Positions 27,527 to 37,476 of a DNA stretch of 64,000 bases are shown one piece after another. A model generated the notes under the pieces. The model did no database searches. It worked only from the letters and a program-made list of their open reading frames with translations, and was not told where the DNA came from. The DNA comes from Hybos culiciformis. Taxonomy: Eukaryota; Arthropoda; Insecta; Diptera; Hybotidae. The stretch spans positions 135,815,308-135,879,307 of the forward strand of contig OZ023273.1 in the NCBI GenBank assembly GCA_964007475.1, in the 5' to 3' direction. Numbering within the stretch: the first letter of the stretch is position 1; every line of letters begins with the position of its first letter. The translations under genes and the position numbers were made by a program.

Positions 27527-28460
27527 GTTCAAAGTGCACATTGGTAATGCATCTTCTAAAGCTTACGGAATACCTGCTGGATGCCCTCAGAGTGCATGTC
27601 TCTCTCCGATACTATATAATATTTTCACTTCCGACTTCCCTAACCTTGATGCTTGTGAGTCATCAATTTTCGCTGACGACACAGCAATTATAAGCTCAGG
27701 CCTTATAACATGTGGTGAAAAATCTTCAAAATGCCTTAACCGAGGTCAATGAGTATTTTACTAAATGGAAAATTTGCGTAAACCCTACCAAAACTCACGC
27801 AATATACTTCACCAAAAAAAGGAATCTATTTATCTATTACACACACCAGAAACAAATCCACAATTATCTAGTACTGAAATAAAGTGGGAAAATGATATAA
27901 AATATTTGGGAATTAGATTAGATAGAAAACTTACGTTTGGACCTCATATTTTAAACACTATTCACAAAGTAAATATCACCATCAAAACCCTTTATCCTTT
28001 TATCAATAGGAATTCTGAACTGAACTTAGATAACAAAATTCTGATACTTAAAGTAATTTTCAATTCAATAATGTTTTACGGTGCCCCCATCTGGTCTTCG
28101 TGTGCGAAATGCCACACAAATAAACTTCAAATTCTACAAAACAAATTACTCAAAATGATCCTTAAACTTCCTCACCATTTTCGTACCAAAGATCTCCATG
28201 ATATAGCAAATATCGATTTTGTTGAAAATAAAATTCAAAAATTTTCAAATAATTTTATAGAAAAATGTTCATTTTCCGAAAATCCGTTAATAAGGTTAAT
28301 ACCTGAAACTTGCCTCAAATTTTCAAATTTTAAAATAAAATTAAAAACTAGTAATAAATATATTAAATTTTGTATTCAGTAGAAAAGGTAGATCTAAGCC
28401 TAAGCTCTGTAATATTTTATAACATTATGTTTATGCAAATGAATTTCAAATAAATAAACA
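27527..28460 (+). pseudogene. 5'-truncated, frameshifted Jockey-type LINE (reverse transcriptase)
   Basis: This is the C-terminal part of a non-LTR retrotransposon ORF2. In the first frame one reads FKVHIG, then GIPAGCPQ...CLSPILYNIFTSDFP (RT motif B region) and FADDTAI (catalytic motif C, both aspartates intact). A frameshift near 27725 leads to YFTKWKICVNPTKTHAIYFT. A second shift near 27830 leads to WENDIKYLGIRLDRKLTFG, then FYGAPIWSSCA and LQILQNKLLKMIL, ending at the stop at 28380. The order GxPxG...LSP, ADD, KYLG, W...N/K-LQxxQNKxLK is that of the Jockey clade. The usual GVPQGS is altered to GCPQSA, which together with the frameshifts shows that the copy is dead. It has a 3' tail of A-rich sequence from about 28459. 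Endonuclease and ORF1 are absent through 5' truncation. RT-based mobile elements of this type would have spread through an RNA intermediate. Confidence 0.9.
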
Positions 28461-28658
28461 ATTTTATAAAAAAAAAAAAATAAAATAAAAAATAAAGAAA
28501 ATATGAAAAAAAGTATGAAGGTAATAAATAAAATTTCAAAATGAAAATTCTTCAAAAATAATATAACATGGCAATAACATTATGAAAAACTATTTGGTTT
28601 TTTTCATTCTTTAATTTTTTTCAATAAGTTCATTATAAACAATATTTATGAAAGATAA
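28461..28658. other. Poly-A tail of the LINE and A/T-rich spacer
   Basis: Immediately after the LINE is a long adenine-rich tract (A13 followed by TAAAATAAAAAATAAAG), as expected of a non-LTR insertion. I could not identify a clear target-site duplication. Confidence 0.6.
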
Positions 28659-28949
28659 AATAAATTAATAATCTCTGCTGTCGGAAGGTTTCTCTTAAGT
28701 TTGAATCCAGTTAGTGGTGTTGGTTGTGATATATCTTGTATTAAAAAAATTCAATCAATATGTTTTTTAAGAGATACATCACCACCAATCACACCTACCA
28801 ATTTTAATAGAAATCTTCCTGCTAACCAAATAAAAATGTGGTCCAAATATAGTGTTGATCAATTTATTTACTCAGTTGCGATAAATATTCAAAATTTATT
28901 TAAAAAGATAACAACTTTATGCAACAAGCTCAAACAACAAAAAAGTTGA
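28659..28949 (+). CDS. Orphan ORF or terminal exon, unidentified
   Basis: The frame is open for about 96 codons (28659-28946, stop at 28947). It has no ATG near its start, suggesting a 3' exon (possible acceptor AATCCAG ending at 28710) or a decayed ORF. The best part reads SGVGCDISCIKKIQSICFLR, then DTSPPITPTNFNRNLPANQ and MWSKYSVDQFIYSVAINI. Composition is balanced, with prolines, cysteines and tryptophan, unlike the F/K-rich spurious ORFs of this window. No signal peptide or known motif is visible. It lies between the dead LINE and the inverted repeat and could belong to either a gene or another mobile element. Confidence 0.3.
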   Translation, partial: NKLIISAVGRFLLSLNPVSGVGCDISCIKKIQSICFLRDTSPPITPTNFNRNLPANQIKMWSKYSVDQFIYSVAINIQNLFKKITTLCNKLKQQKS

Positions 28950-29342
28950 AAAAAAAAAATTTTTTTAGATAAAGATTTTTTTTCTTCTATAGATCGTATT
29001 TAATAACATTGAATTTAAAACTCTATTCGTTACTCATTGATCTTTTGAGTTGTTTTGCAATTTTAGGATTTTCGGTAAACGCTATAATTATAAAATTTGA
29101 ACAACTTATTCATAATATGTTTTCGATATCGCCAATAAAATGAAAAATATCTGTATCAGTTAATGAAATAGAAACAAAGTTTATAAGTAGTTGCTCTATA
29201 GATTACGATTAAGGTAAAATTAAAAAAATAACTTTTTATTAACAAATAATATGCTTAAAATTCATTTCAAGATTTTTCGCGGTTACCCTCTGTTTTCAAA
29301 GTTTAGAATTTTTACTATTTATTTTTACTATGTATAATCATA

Positions 29343-29617
29343 GAGTAATAATATTTATAAGAGGGTCAGAATTCATACAAATAAATTTCAGAATTTTTTT
29401 TTCAAATAACTCAAAAATTATGACAATATTTTCAATGTATTGAATAAAAATTTCATACTCAAATGTGTTTATTCTTAATACAATAATAAAAATAATAAAA
29501 TTAAGAATAAACACATTTGAGTTAAAAAATTTTACTCAATACATTCAAAATATTGTCATAATTTTTGAAAAAAATTTACTTGTATTAATTCTGTCCCTCT
29601 TATAAATATTATTACTC
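29343..29617. repeat. 275-bp near-perfect inverted repeat (MITE-like)
   Basis: The left arm 29343-29479 and right arm 29500-29617 are inverted copies with a 20-bp A/T spacer. Matching landmarks include GAGTAATAATATTTATAAGA against its inverse ending ATTATTACTC, and GTGTTTATTCTTAAT against ATTAAGAATAAACAC. The arms differ by a few indels. The size and full-length hairpin are those of a foldback MITE, but I see no convincing target duplication or known TIR family, so it could also be a local inverted duplication. Confidence 0.7.
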
Positions 29618-30394
29618 AATGGTATAATTTAGTAATTTGCATATTATTTCTATTTATAATTTTAGAGATTTTTATTTTCGACAGATTTTGAATTTTATTT
29701 TAATTTTAAATAGTCGAAACAAGTCAAGAAATCGACGACGCCGTATTCTGATTTCATTTATATTTTGTTGTTGTGAAACAACTATCGCAGAATGCATTGT
29801 AAAATATTTGTTTGGGTAGGAGTACCCTTCTAAGACAAATTCTAAAAGAAAAAAATTTATTTCTATATTTTTTTAGAAGTATTTTTTTTACATATTTCTA
29901 GTTCCTATATGGGATTTTCAAATAAAAAATATATTTTTTGTGGCTACGTATCTGCTACTATCCAATATAAGTTGTGTTTATCGTGAGTTTTTCATAAAGT
30001 GAAATTAATCTGAAAAATGATTACAATATTTTACAATATACCTAATTGGGAAAAAAAATATCATTAATAAAATAAGATTTTTTCAATGGGCCTCATACTA
30101 ATTTTTTTTATTATCGGGAAATACTTTTAACAAGTTATGTCTTGGAATGTCTACAAAAGATTATATTTCCATGCTAGGCTTGAATTTTGTTTTTGACAAC
30201 AAAAAAAAATTTTCTAAAAAATTAATTAAAAAAAATCGGAATACAATATTAATAATAAATAAATGTTATTATTTAATTCAGTGTTTTTGAATATACTCAA
30301 ATATGTATTCTTATCTTATTTTGCATTTCAATAATATATTGATATAATTATACATTAATAATTGATATAATATGTCGCAATTCTTATCTTTGGG

Positions 30395-30431
30395 TATAAA
30401 TTGACAATATTTGAAGTAGGAAGTAACAGTT
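30395..30431 (+). promoter_or_regulatory. Probable core promoter (TATA box and initiator) of the two-module gene
   Basis: TATAAA at 30395-30400 lies about 33 bases before ACAGTT (30426-30431), which resembles an arthropod initiator. The predicted ATG follows at 30454, giving a short 5' leader of some 25 bases. The spacing fits a TATA-Inr promoter. In DNA this A/T-rich, a TATAAA on its own means little; the position just ahead of a signal-peptide exon is what supports it. Confidence 0.45.
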
Positions 30432-30453
30432 GAATTATTTTATTAATACAAAA

Positions 30454-32466
30454 ATGAGTTCAAAGTTATTGTTCGGAATTTTCTTAGTTTGTACTCTTTA
30501 TCAAACTGGTAAGGATATATTGTTCTAATTGGATTGTACATAAATACATGTAATTATTTAAAGGTTAATATAACGTAAATGTTATAAAAAAAGCAATGAT
30601 ACTAAATAAATAATAAATATGGATAATAAAATGTATACGTATAATATTTTTGGGAATTGTAATCGATGAAAAAATGAGTTTTAAATAATATTTTATGAAA
30701 CTCTCGAGTGCCTGATCTCGAGCGTTGGATCTACCTGCCAAAAAAATAATAATTAATAAAACTTAAATTCACTAGATTCTGTTAAGTCTGTTATTTTATT
30801 TATAATTGTCCAAAAGAAAAATAAAAAGTAAAAAAAAAACAACCCACAAAAACAAAGCTTTTAATCTAAATCCTTTACATTGATGCAAAATTTAATCTCG
30901 ATCGGATGACTTCTAAAATTTGAAGACAGTCAACGCAACGAAATTTATATAAATGATTTAAAAATGTCGATAAAATAGATTAAATAGACTGAAAACTTTT
31001 CAAAAAGTACGGAATATATCAAACGAAATAGTTACTAAAGCAAATTGATTCTCAGATTTGCATTATCAGGAATACAAGTTTCTAAAAACTTAAAACTTTA
31101 TCAATGTACAGATGATTTTTGATTGAAATTAACTGTGATTGTAAATAATTCTTATAAAACTTTCTAACTTGAAAAAATATCCCAATTATATAATGTACTG
31201 TGCATATAAATAATACATAATATTTATATAATTTGTTCCTGCTCTATATAGTTTATGGCAGAGAATGTTATGTTACTGATGAAGGCTCTCCAAAATTACA
31301 AGAATGTTCAAAAGAAAAGACAGATCAATTTTTAACATATTTGGATAGTAAATTTGAAGGTGTGCAAATAGAAACCAAAGTTATATCTGAGTTTAAATGT
31401 ATAGAAATCGATGTCGAAGAAGAAAGTATGTTGATAATTTTTCTAATTTAAAAAGAAAACGTCAAAAATTTGATCCGATTTAATATAAATTTTTAGGCGG
31501 TACAAATCATCTTCAGTCTTGTGTTTATGACGACAACCTTTGTGATAAATTGTCTGTCAAAAAGGATTTTGATGGAAAAGTAATACAAAAATATTGCAAT
31601 ATTTGCAATGAAAATGGATGCAATAAAATTGAAGGTAATTTTTTTTAGTTATCAAGCCAAATAAAAAGTTTTACACAAATAAATATCTCATGTGTAGTAA
31701 AATTAAATGCACAATAAAATTAGATTTTAGAATTTATATATAGAAAAAAAATTAATTTGCTTCCAATAGTGGAATTTTTTTTTAAATAAATATGAATCCA
31801 AATTTTAAAATTATAAAACTATCTTTTAAAGAAAACACAAAGCCGGGTAAAAATCCAAACGATGATGAAGTCGAAGACAAAGAACAACAATCATGCAAGG
31901 TGTCAGTGAATAACAATGAACTAGTATCAAAGTACTGTGCGCAAAATGATGCAATGTTTGCACACAACATTTTACATGAATTTTTCATAAACGTGGAGCA
32001 AGAAAAAACAGAAATTTTCAATTGCTTAACTATGAAATTAAGATATCATGATAAAAGTAAGTTGTTTTAAAATATAAAAAAAAATATTAAATTGTTTACC
32101 CTGTCAATTTTGAGACGACATAATTTGCTAGCCGTATTTGAAAACTACTGTTCTGAATAATTTTGTTAACGATCGTTACACTTACCCGCTAACCGTCGCG
32201 CAATCAAGCGAAGTACTGCACATACGAAAAAAAATATGTAAAGGAGTCGCAGTTTCATTCCCAGTAAGCAATTTTAAATATTTTAAATTTAAAGCCGATA
32301 TATTTTAATTAAGAAAAAAATTTCTATTGAAGATAAAACAGTCAAATACCATCACTATTGTGCATTTAGCAATGTTGATCCTTCAAAATTGAAATTAAGA
32401 GATGGAATCAAGGACATGATAGAGGTTTTCGTTTTAACTTGTTCTCAAAACGATTGTAATGAATGA
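30454..32466 (+). CDS. Secreted two-module cysteine-rich protein (Ly6/three-finger-like), five exons
   Basis: Spliced model: exons 30454-30508, 31252-31425, 31497-31634, 31832-32056 and 32333-32466, totalling 726 nt for 241 residues. Every intron is GT-AG and every one is phase 1. Exon 1 encodes a signal peptide (MSSKLLFGIFLVCTLYQT), probably cleaved after VYG (residue 21), so the product should be secreted or surface-bound. Exons 2+3 form module 1 (residues 22-121), with cysteines at 24, 37, 68, 85, 92, 110, 113 and 118 and the ending CNICNENGCN. Exons 4+5 form module 2 (143-241), with cysteines at 144, 158, 187, 207, 234 and 239 and the ending TCSQNDCNE. An acidic linker (NPNDDEVEDKEQQ) joins them. 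The final CxxxxCN and the phase-1 split inside each module are typical of Ly6/uPAR (LU, three-finger) genes, but the cysteine count is not canonical, so the family call is tentative. There is no C-terminal hydrophobic GPI signal. The start is fixed by the signal peptide, and the only acceptor giving an open exon 4 is at 31831. Function is unknown. The gene structure is more certain than the family. Confidence 0.7.
32190..32280 (+). repeat. Degenerate tRNA-like (SINE-head) relic in intron 4
   Basis: A G+C-richer patch inside intron 4 reads CGCGCAATCAAGCGAAGTAC and, some 50 bases later, GCAGTTTCATTCCCAG. These resemble decayed pol III box A and box B (GGTTCGATTCCCA) elements at roughly tRNA spacing. 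No cloverleaf can be drawn with confidence. The patch stands out because the rest of the intron is nearly all A/T. Confidence 0.3.
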
Positions 32467-32644
32467 TGTCGGACGAATTTTTGTATTAGCTAAATGTAAC
32501 CTAAGTAACCTAAATAGATATCTGCAGTATATATAAATTATATTTAAAAAAATAGTTAGTTGAATATGTGTAATTATTGAATATTGTGTACGTATGTAGA
32601 CCTAATAAGTAATTAAACTTTTTTTTTAAATAATCAAGTTTTTA

Positions 32645-32650
32645 AATAAA
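32645..32650 (+). promoter_or_regulatory. Possible polyadenylation signal of the two-module gene
   Basis: AATAAA lies about 180 bases after the stop codon, making it a reasonable 3' processing site. Such hexamers are frequent by chance in this A/T-rich DNA. Confidence 0.35.
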
Positions 32651-32699
32651 AGGTTTAATTTGTTACACGAGTATATTAAAAAAAAATTTTTTCGATATA

Positions 32700-33277
32700 T
32701 ATATAAAAAAACGTTTTTAAATTTTTTTTTCAGCAACTACATGTGGAAATGGTCTCATATTTTCTACATATTATGTTGGGTTAATGTCCATTTGTGTTTT
32801 TGTTTATATTTCCGCTAGATAGGTGCTGTTGTTGTCCAAATTTTTCATTAAGTTCGTATTTATATGAACAGATTTCTTTTATATTTCAAATATATATTTT
32901 TTTAGTAGAGAGATTGTAGAGTGATTACTGATTATACCAAGTTACAGCTATAGACAGTTAGTTTTTTTTTTTTCATAAAAAGATATAGTAATAGAGAGTT
33001 AATAATAATTTTTCTCTCTTTCAAGAGTTTAATGCTAATCAAATTTAAGAGTAGATATAGAAAATCTAAATTTTTTTTAAAGAAAAAATCTCAGCAAGAA
33101 ATTCATTGAAAAGAATATAGCAAAAACAGGCTTAAGATCAATTTTCAGTTCAGATTACAAATAGTGTTTATATTGAACTTTCAATAAACTCTTTCAAATA
33201 AATGACTCTAAATACACTAATACTTCCGTAAATCACTTAACTAATTTAAAATAATATAAATGACTTTTTGACCAAAA
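32700..33277. other. A/T-rich stretch, no gene seen
   Basis: This is the intergenic sequence after the two-module gene. I found no reading frame or repeat worth calling. Confidence 0.5.
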
Positions 33278-33313
33278 AATAGGGTTTCGAGATCTCACAA
33301 TCGTAAAAAGAGA
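33278..33313 (+). repeat. 36-bp repeat, copy 2 (same as 27491-27526)
   Basis: These 36 bases are identical to 27491-27526. Here TAGGGTTTCGAGATCTCACA begins the possible TIR element 33280-33839. Confidence 0.75.
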
Positions 33314-33839
33314 TTTGTTAAAAAAAAAAAAAAATTAAAAAAAGTGTCTTTTGGCCTAAAATAAAAAGAACAAAAAGAAACTGAAGTTCTTTTATTTTTC
33401 TATTCCATATATCATTTTAAATAATTAATAATTTATTATTTTTAAATTGATTCCCGTTGGAATAACTAAATAAAAAAAAATTATCCATTTTTTATTCAAC
33501 GTTTCTTTCATTATAATTTAATAAATGACATTTAATAATAAATTTTTTTGTTTGATTTTAGTATTCACTTAAGATTTTTTATGTCTTCTTACAATTTTAA
33601 AAGTTAATATGTCAAATCATAAAAATTCAATATTTAAATTTAAAATCAGTAAATGATATTATAATTTTTTTAAGATCTTTATCTTTGAACTAATATGAAC
33701 TAAATATTCGTATTATTTTATTTTTTTTATAAATTGAAAAGAGACTAAAAGAAACCAAATCGAAAATAAAAAGAATAAAAAGATCCGATCCGAATAAGAG
33801 AATTTGTTCTCTTTTTTCAGAGACCATCTGGAAGACCTA
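33280..33839. mobile_element. Possible degenerate hAT-type TIR element, about 560 bp
   Basis: The left end is TAGGGTTTCGAGATC...GTAAAAAGAGA. The right end, read inverted, is TAGGTCTTCCAGATG...GAAAAAAGAGA. They share TAGG..TTC.AGAT and AAAAGAGA at corresponding places. TAGG termini also mark the two clear hAT elements in this window. The 8-bp flanks (CCAAAAAA and ATATAGAA) do not match, and there is no coding capacity, so this is either an old copy with lost target duplication or a chance pairing. Confidence 0.4.
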
Positions 33840-36460
33840 ATATAGAAAGGATTTAGTTAAATTTAAGTTATTTAAAGAACTATTTGAAATATTATTAATT
33901 GAAAGTCTGAATTCATTTTTGATTTTATTTTGAATGTATTAAACAGCTTAAGTAGTATTATTTTTTCACGCCAATTCTGCTACATTTTGTATTTTGTACC
34001 ACAAATAAGTTCTGCCAAAATATATTGTTAGCTAGCGCTATTAGAATATGAGGGTCAGTACTATCAAAAATGCAAATTAAATATATTTTATGATCTAATA
34101 GAGGTCAATGTTTTCAACTATATGTAACTTAAAATCATCATTACAGGGGACACAAATTTCAAAAAACGTTGGAATTATATTCTTTATAGTTTTATATACA
34201 TATATAAGTAAATAATAACTAATAAAAATGAATTATGTGTAAATCGGGTAAAGTAAGTGAATTTTTTTTGTTTTCTCCTATCGTTTACAATATAATGCTT
34301 GAGATTGAGTAATTGAGATAAAACGTTTTGGTCGTTTCTTAATTTTTTCATTATTTTGAAGAAATAGAAATATTTATAGAAAAATATATATAGAATATAA
34401 ATATATAATAGAATATAAAATACAAATATATATAATTTTTATTTTTTTTTACCATTGGTAAAATTAGAAAAATCTGTGCACATTAAGTATTAAAATAATG
34501 ATTGTAATTTGTTTTCATTGTTTAGTATATTTTATTCTTATGATTTTCTCTTAATTCAAAGAATATAGGGTTTATGAAAAACAAAATTTCCTTCTCAAAC
34601 TTGATGATTGTGTTGTAATTGGACAACAATGAAAATTAAGAATATAGCAAGTAAATTAATGTCACACTATACTAGATATTATTCAAATTCAGGTTTATGA
34701 TAATGTTTGAAACTGAAAGTGAAAGAATCGTAATATTTTTTTTGCAATTTAACATAAATCTTCAATATAACTTCATTTTAAAGCAATATAGATTTATTTT
34801 ACTTTAGAAATGTTAAATGTCAAAATATTATTCAGATGAAAAAACAAACTTTTGAAAAAAATTTCAAAATATTTTGCAAACAATTCTTAAACCGAAATTA
34901 TGTGAAAGTTAAAATAGTCTGTGATGATCATATCAAAACATTTTTGTATAGTTAATAGCTAATATTATATTATGTTATATATATATAGCATAAAGTTATA
35001 TGTATACATATAGTATAAGTTATATATGAAAATATGGACTGTAAATTTTGTATTATTTTTGTATTATTTGTAAAATGATATATAATGTGCCAAATGTTTT
35101 ATCAACGTTCTATGATACCAGAAAAACATAGTAGTTGCTTATATTGAAAATGATTGAGGAATAATCTGTTTAAGGGATCATTACAAAATGTTTTTTGAAA
35201 TTTATATAGTTACTAGAAATATCCCGTACTCAATATTTTCGAGTAAATTATCGAAACCGTCAAAAAATTTACCGCGCTCACTCATTTCATTTATTTACAT
35301 TTTATTGTTGCAAAAAACAGAGTTCATAAGGAAATATTTTGGAATTCTATAAAACATGCTATTTATATAGATAGATAAGTTTGAAAAATCATTAAGTAAC
35401 TATAAAAAGTTACATTTAAGTAGAATTTAAAAATGTAAATTATTTAAAAAGGTTTTCGTTATTTGGAAAATCACACTTAAGAACAATTATAAAAAATTTT
35501 AATGTCTTAAACTTTAAATTTGAATGAACAACTTTTTGGGTTTAATTAAGGCTTTCAGTATTCATTTATTAATATTTGAATTTATTATAAATTATTAACA
35601 TGGCTTATAAATTAAAGAAATTGAAATTTCTAACATGAGAATTTATCAGAATGAAACCATTTATATTTATATTAAAATTAAGTTCTCTGAAAAGAGGTGA
35701 ATTTGATATATTAATTTAATTTTATTTTATGATTGTGAAAATAGTTTTTTTTTGCAGAAATCGTTATATTTTTCACATATAGATTTTGAAGAAAAATGTT
35801 ATCATATGCCAAATTGATAATTTTTAAAAATGAGAACAACTTTGTAGCAGATTGTATCTTAACTATATGTATACTTTTTTGTTATGCTGGTATACAAAAA
35901 GAAAAAAAAATAACTTCAAAAATGACAAAAGTTTTAGATATTTTCTTCATCTCCCATGTTAAAAACAAAATTATGTTTTAAAAACATTTGTTAAAAAAAA
36001 TATATATACATGTATAAAAGCATTCAAAGCCATCTGGTGGTAAAATAAGAAAAATTGCTATGATACGTGCTTGAAATTCGATATGTCGTCATATTTTTTC
36101 TTTAGTTTTTTTTTTTTGAAAGATTTTATAAATTTTTTTTTTAAAGAAACAGTATCTTTAAGTCTTTATTATTATTATTTTTTTTTTTGGAAGGGTTATT
36201 CAAAGTTTGAATTTCAATAGAATTTGATGTAACCCAATTTTCCGATAATTTGATTCTGTTTTTTTTTTTTTTTGCAAGATTGACATAATCTTGTTAAAGT
36301 CTTGATTGAGGACTAAAATAGAAATTACCACAAGGAAATAAAGAAAATAAAGTTTTAGAAAAAAAAATAAAATAAAAAGTTATAAACATAAATATAATTT
36401 AGTAAGAATGATTGCTTAAGGATATTTTTAAAAACCTTTTTATAATTTTTATTTTTGTCG
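33840..36460. other. A/T-rich stretch, one small ORF candidate
   Basis: The stretch is dominated by A/T runs. The only coding-like patch is the minus-strand mini-ORF at 35202-35285, listed separately. Confidence 0.5.
35202..35285 (-). CDS. Small ORF or first-exon candidate, unidentified
   Basis: The minus strand reads ATG AGT GAG CGC GGT ..., giving 27 residues (MSERGKFFDGFDNLLENIEY followed by GIFLVTI and a stop). The codons are markedly more G+C-rich than the surroundings and the composition is protein-like. A GTAAAT donor could follow the fourth codon. There is no partner exon and no recognised motif; it may be a chance patch or the relic of a gene. Confidence 0.18.
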   Translation of the reverse strand: MSERGKFFDGFDNLLENIEYGIFLVTI

Positions 36461-36540
36461 TACAAAAAATCACAATCTCATTAGAACGACTGTACCTTTA
36501 GAAAATATTTGTTTGTCTAATGGGATTGTGGTTTGCGGTA
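36461..36540. ncRNA. MicroRNA-like hairpin candidate
   Basis: The 25-base arms 36461-36485 and 36516-36540 pair without bulges. Twenty-two of 25 positions pair (two G-U), with a single 3x3 internal loop, around a 30-nt terminal loop. The arms contain CACAATCTCATTAGA against TCTAATGGGATTGTG, so the pairing does not rest on A/T runs. The fold is pre-miRNA-sized. The G-U pairs are compatible with selection on RNA on the + strand, but the hairpin could equally be a tiny MITE relic. I do not recognise a known miRNA seed. Confidence 0.4.
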
Positions 36541-36782
36541 AGTGTTCTTAGGCAGTTCATGTAATTTATTTTTAGGAAAAAATATAGGTAGAATAGTATC
36601 ACTTAACTTCTGACAATTTTTTGATACAGTACTACACTGTTCAAAATAGTTCAACTGAGTGAATATTTGGCTCACGTCAGGTTTTTAGATGAAAATGTAA
36701 ACTAAAAATCGATACTAAGCAATGTTCTTGAAGTTAAGTTTTTAACATAGACTAGATTGCATGTACATAAACATTTGCAGAA

Positions 36783-36790
36783 GTACTAAG
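36783..36790. repeat. Target-site duplication, left copy (GTACTAAG)
   Basis: GTACTAAG stands immediately before the hAT element and is repeated exactly at 37902-37909 just after it. An 8-bp duplication is the mark of hAT integration. Confidence 0.9.
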
Positions 36791-37020
36791 TAGTGTGTCT
36801 AAATATCCGAACTATTTGATTATCCGGATATCGAACACATAAAAAATAAGTTATCCGGATAGCCGGATAATTAAAATAAATAATAAGAAATATTATTTGC
36901 GGTATTTAATTCAAAATACCAAAAATAGAAACAAATAATAGAATAATAATAAAAGTAGAATTATTAATAAATATAATTAATGAAATGAAATGATTAAATG
37001 AAATAAAGTAATAAATTAAA

Positions 37021-37173
37021 TTATTGTTTCATTTTTAAAAATGCATATTTTGAAAAATCAATTGCATTAAAAGTAGCGAAATTGAGTCGAGTTCTAATTT
37101 TTGTCCTGGTGAGACCCACAATAGAAAACACGCGCTTCGTTGCACAGGATGTAGGTTTTATTGTTAACAAACT
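37021..37173 (-). pseudogene. hAT transposase C-terminus (dimerisation region), fragment
   Basis: The minus strand encodes 50 residues ending in a stop at 37021. It contains SCATKRVFSIVGLTRTKIRT and then RLNFATFNAIDFSKYAFLK. This matches the hAT C-terminal dimerisation signature, in which TS..(S)ER.FS..G....R.RL precedes the end of the protein. Here the usual SER is TKR. An in-frame TGA lies just upstream (at about 37185), close to the junction with the nested LINE. The catalytic RNase-H-like domain is absent. Confidence 0.85.
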
Positions 37174-37184
37174 CGTACCGCTTC

Positions 37185-37476
37185 AACGTCACATCCATAT
37201 TTCGTCAAAATTCCCAAATGTGAGAGAACGAGCTTTGGAGATTCGTTTTCAGTTCGCACCTCGAGAATTCGGAATGCTCTCCCATTAAAATTGTTTCCGA
37301 CAGCTGGCGCACGTTTGACTTACGACTTGTGCCGCTTTAAGAAAAGTGTACATGATTACCTACTAACTATCCCACTTTTAAATCCCGTCTAAACTTCCTT
37401 TCCATTATCAAATCCATGCTTCTTTAAGCATAAAAGTGATTTGGTAACTTTAATAAAAAAAAAAAAAAAAAAAAAA
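37185..37476 (+). mobile_element. LINE 3' fragment with poly-A tail nested in the hAT element
   Basis: The plus strand reads HPYFVKIPKCERTSFGDSFS, then VRTSRIRNALPLKLFP and RFKKSVHDYLLTIPLLNPV before a stop at about 37391. The pattern ...SF.VRTSR.RNALP...FP....FKK.V..YL is that of the C-terminal end of non-LTR retrotransposon ORF2 proteins. About 60 nt later comes a tract of 20 or more adenines (about 37452-37476). This family is different from the Jockey copy at 27.5 kb. Its 5' end is truncated inside the last part of ORF2. The left junction is placed from the end of readable hAT sequence and is uncertain by some tens of bases. Confidence 0.75.
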
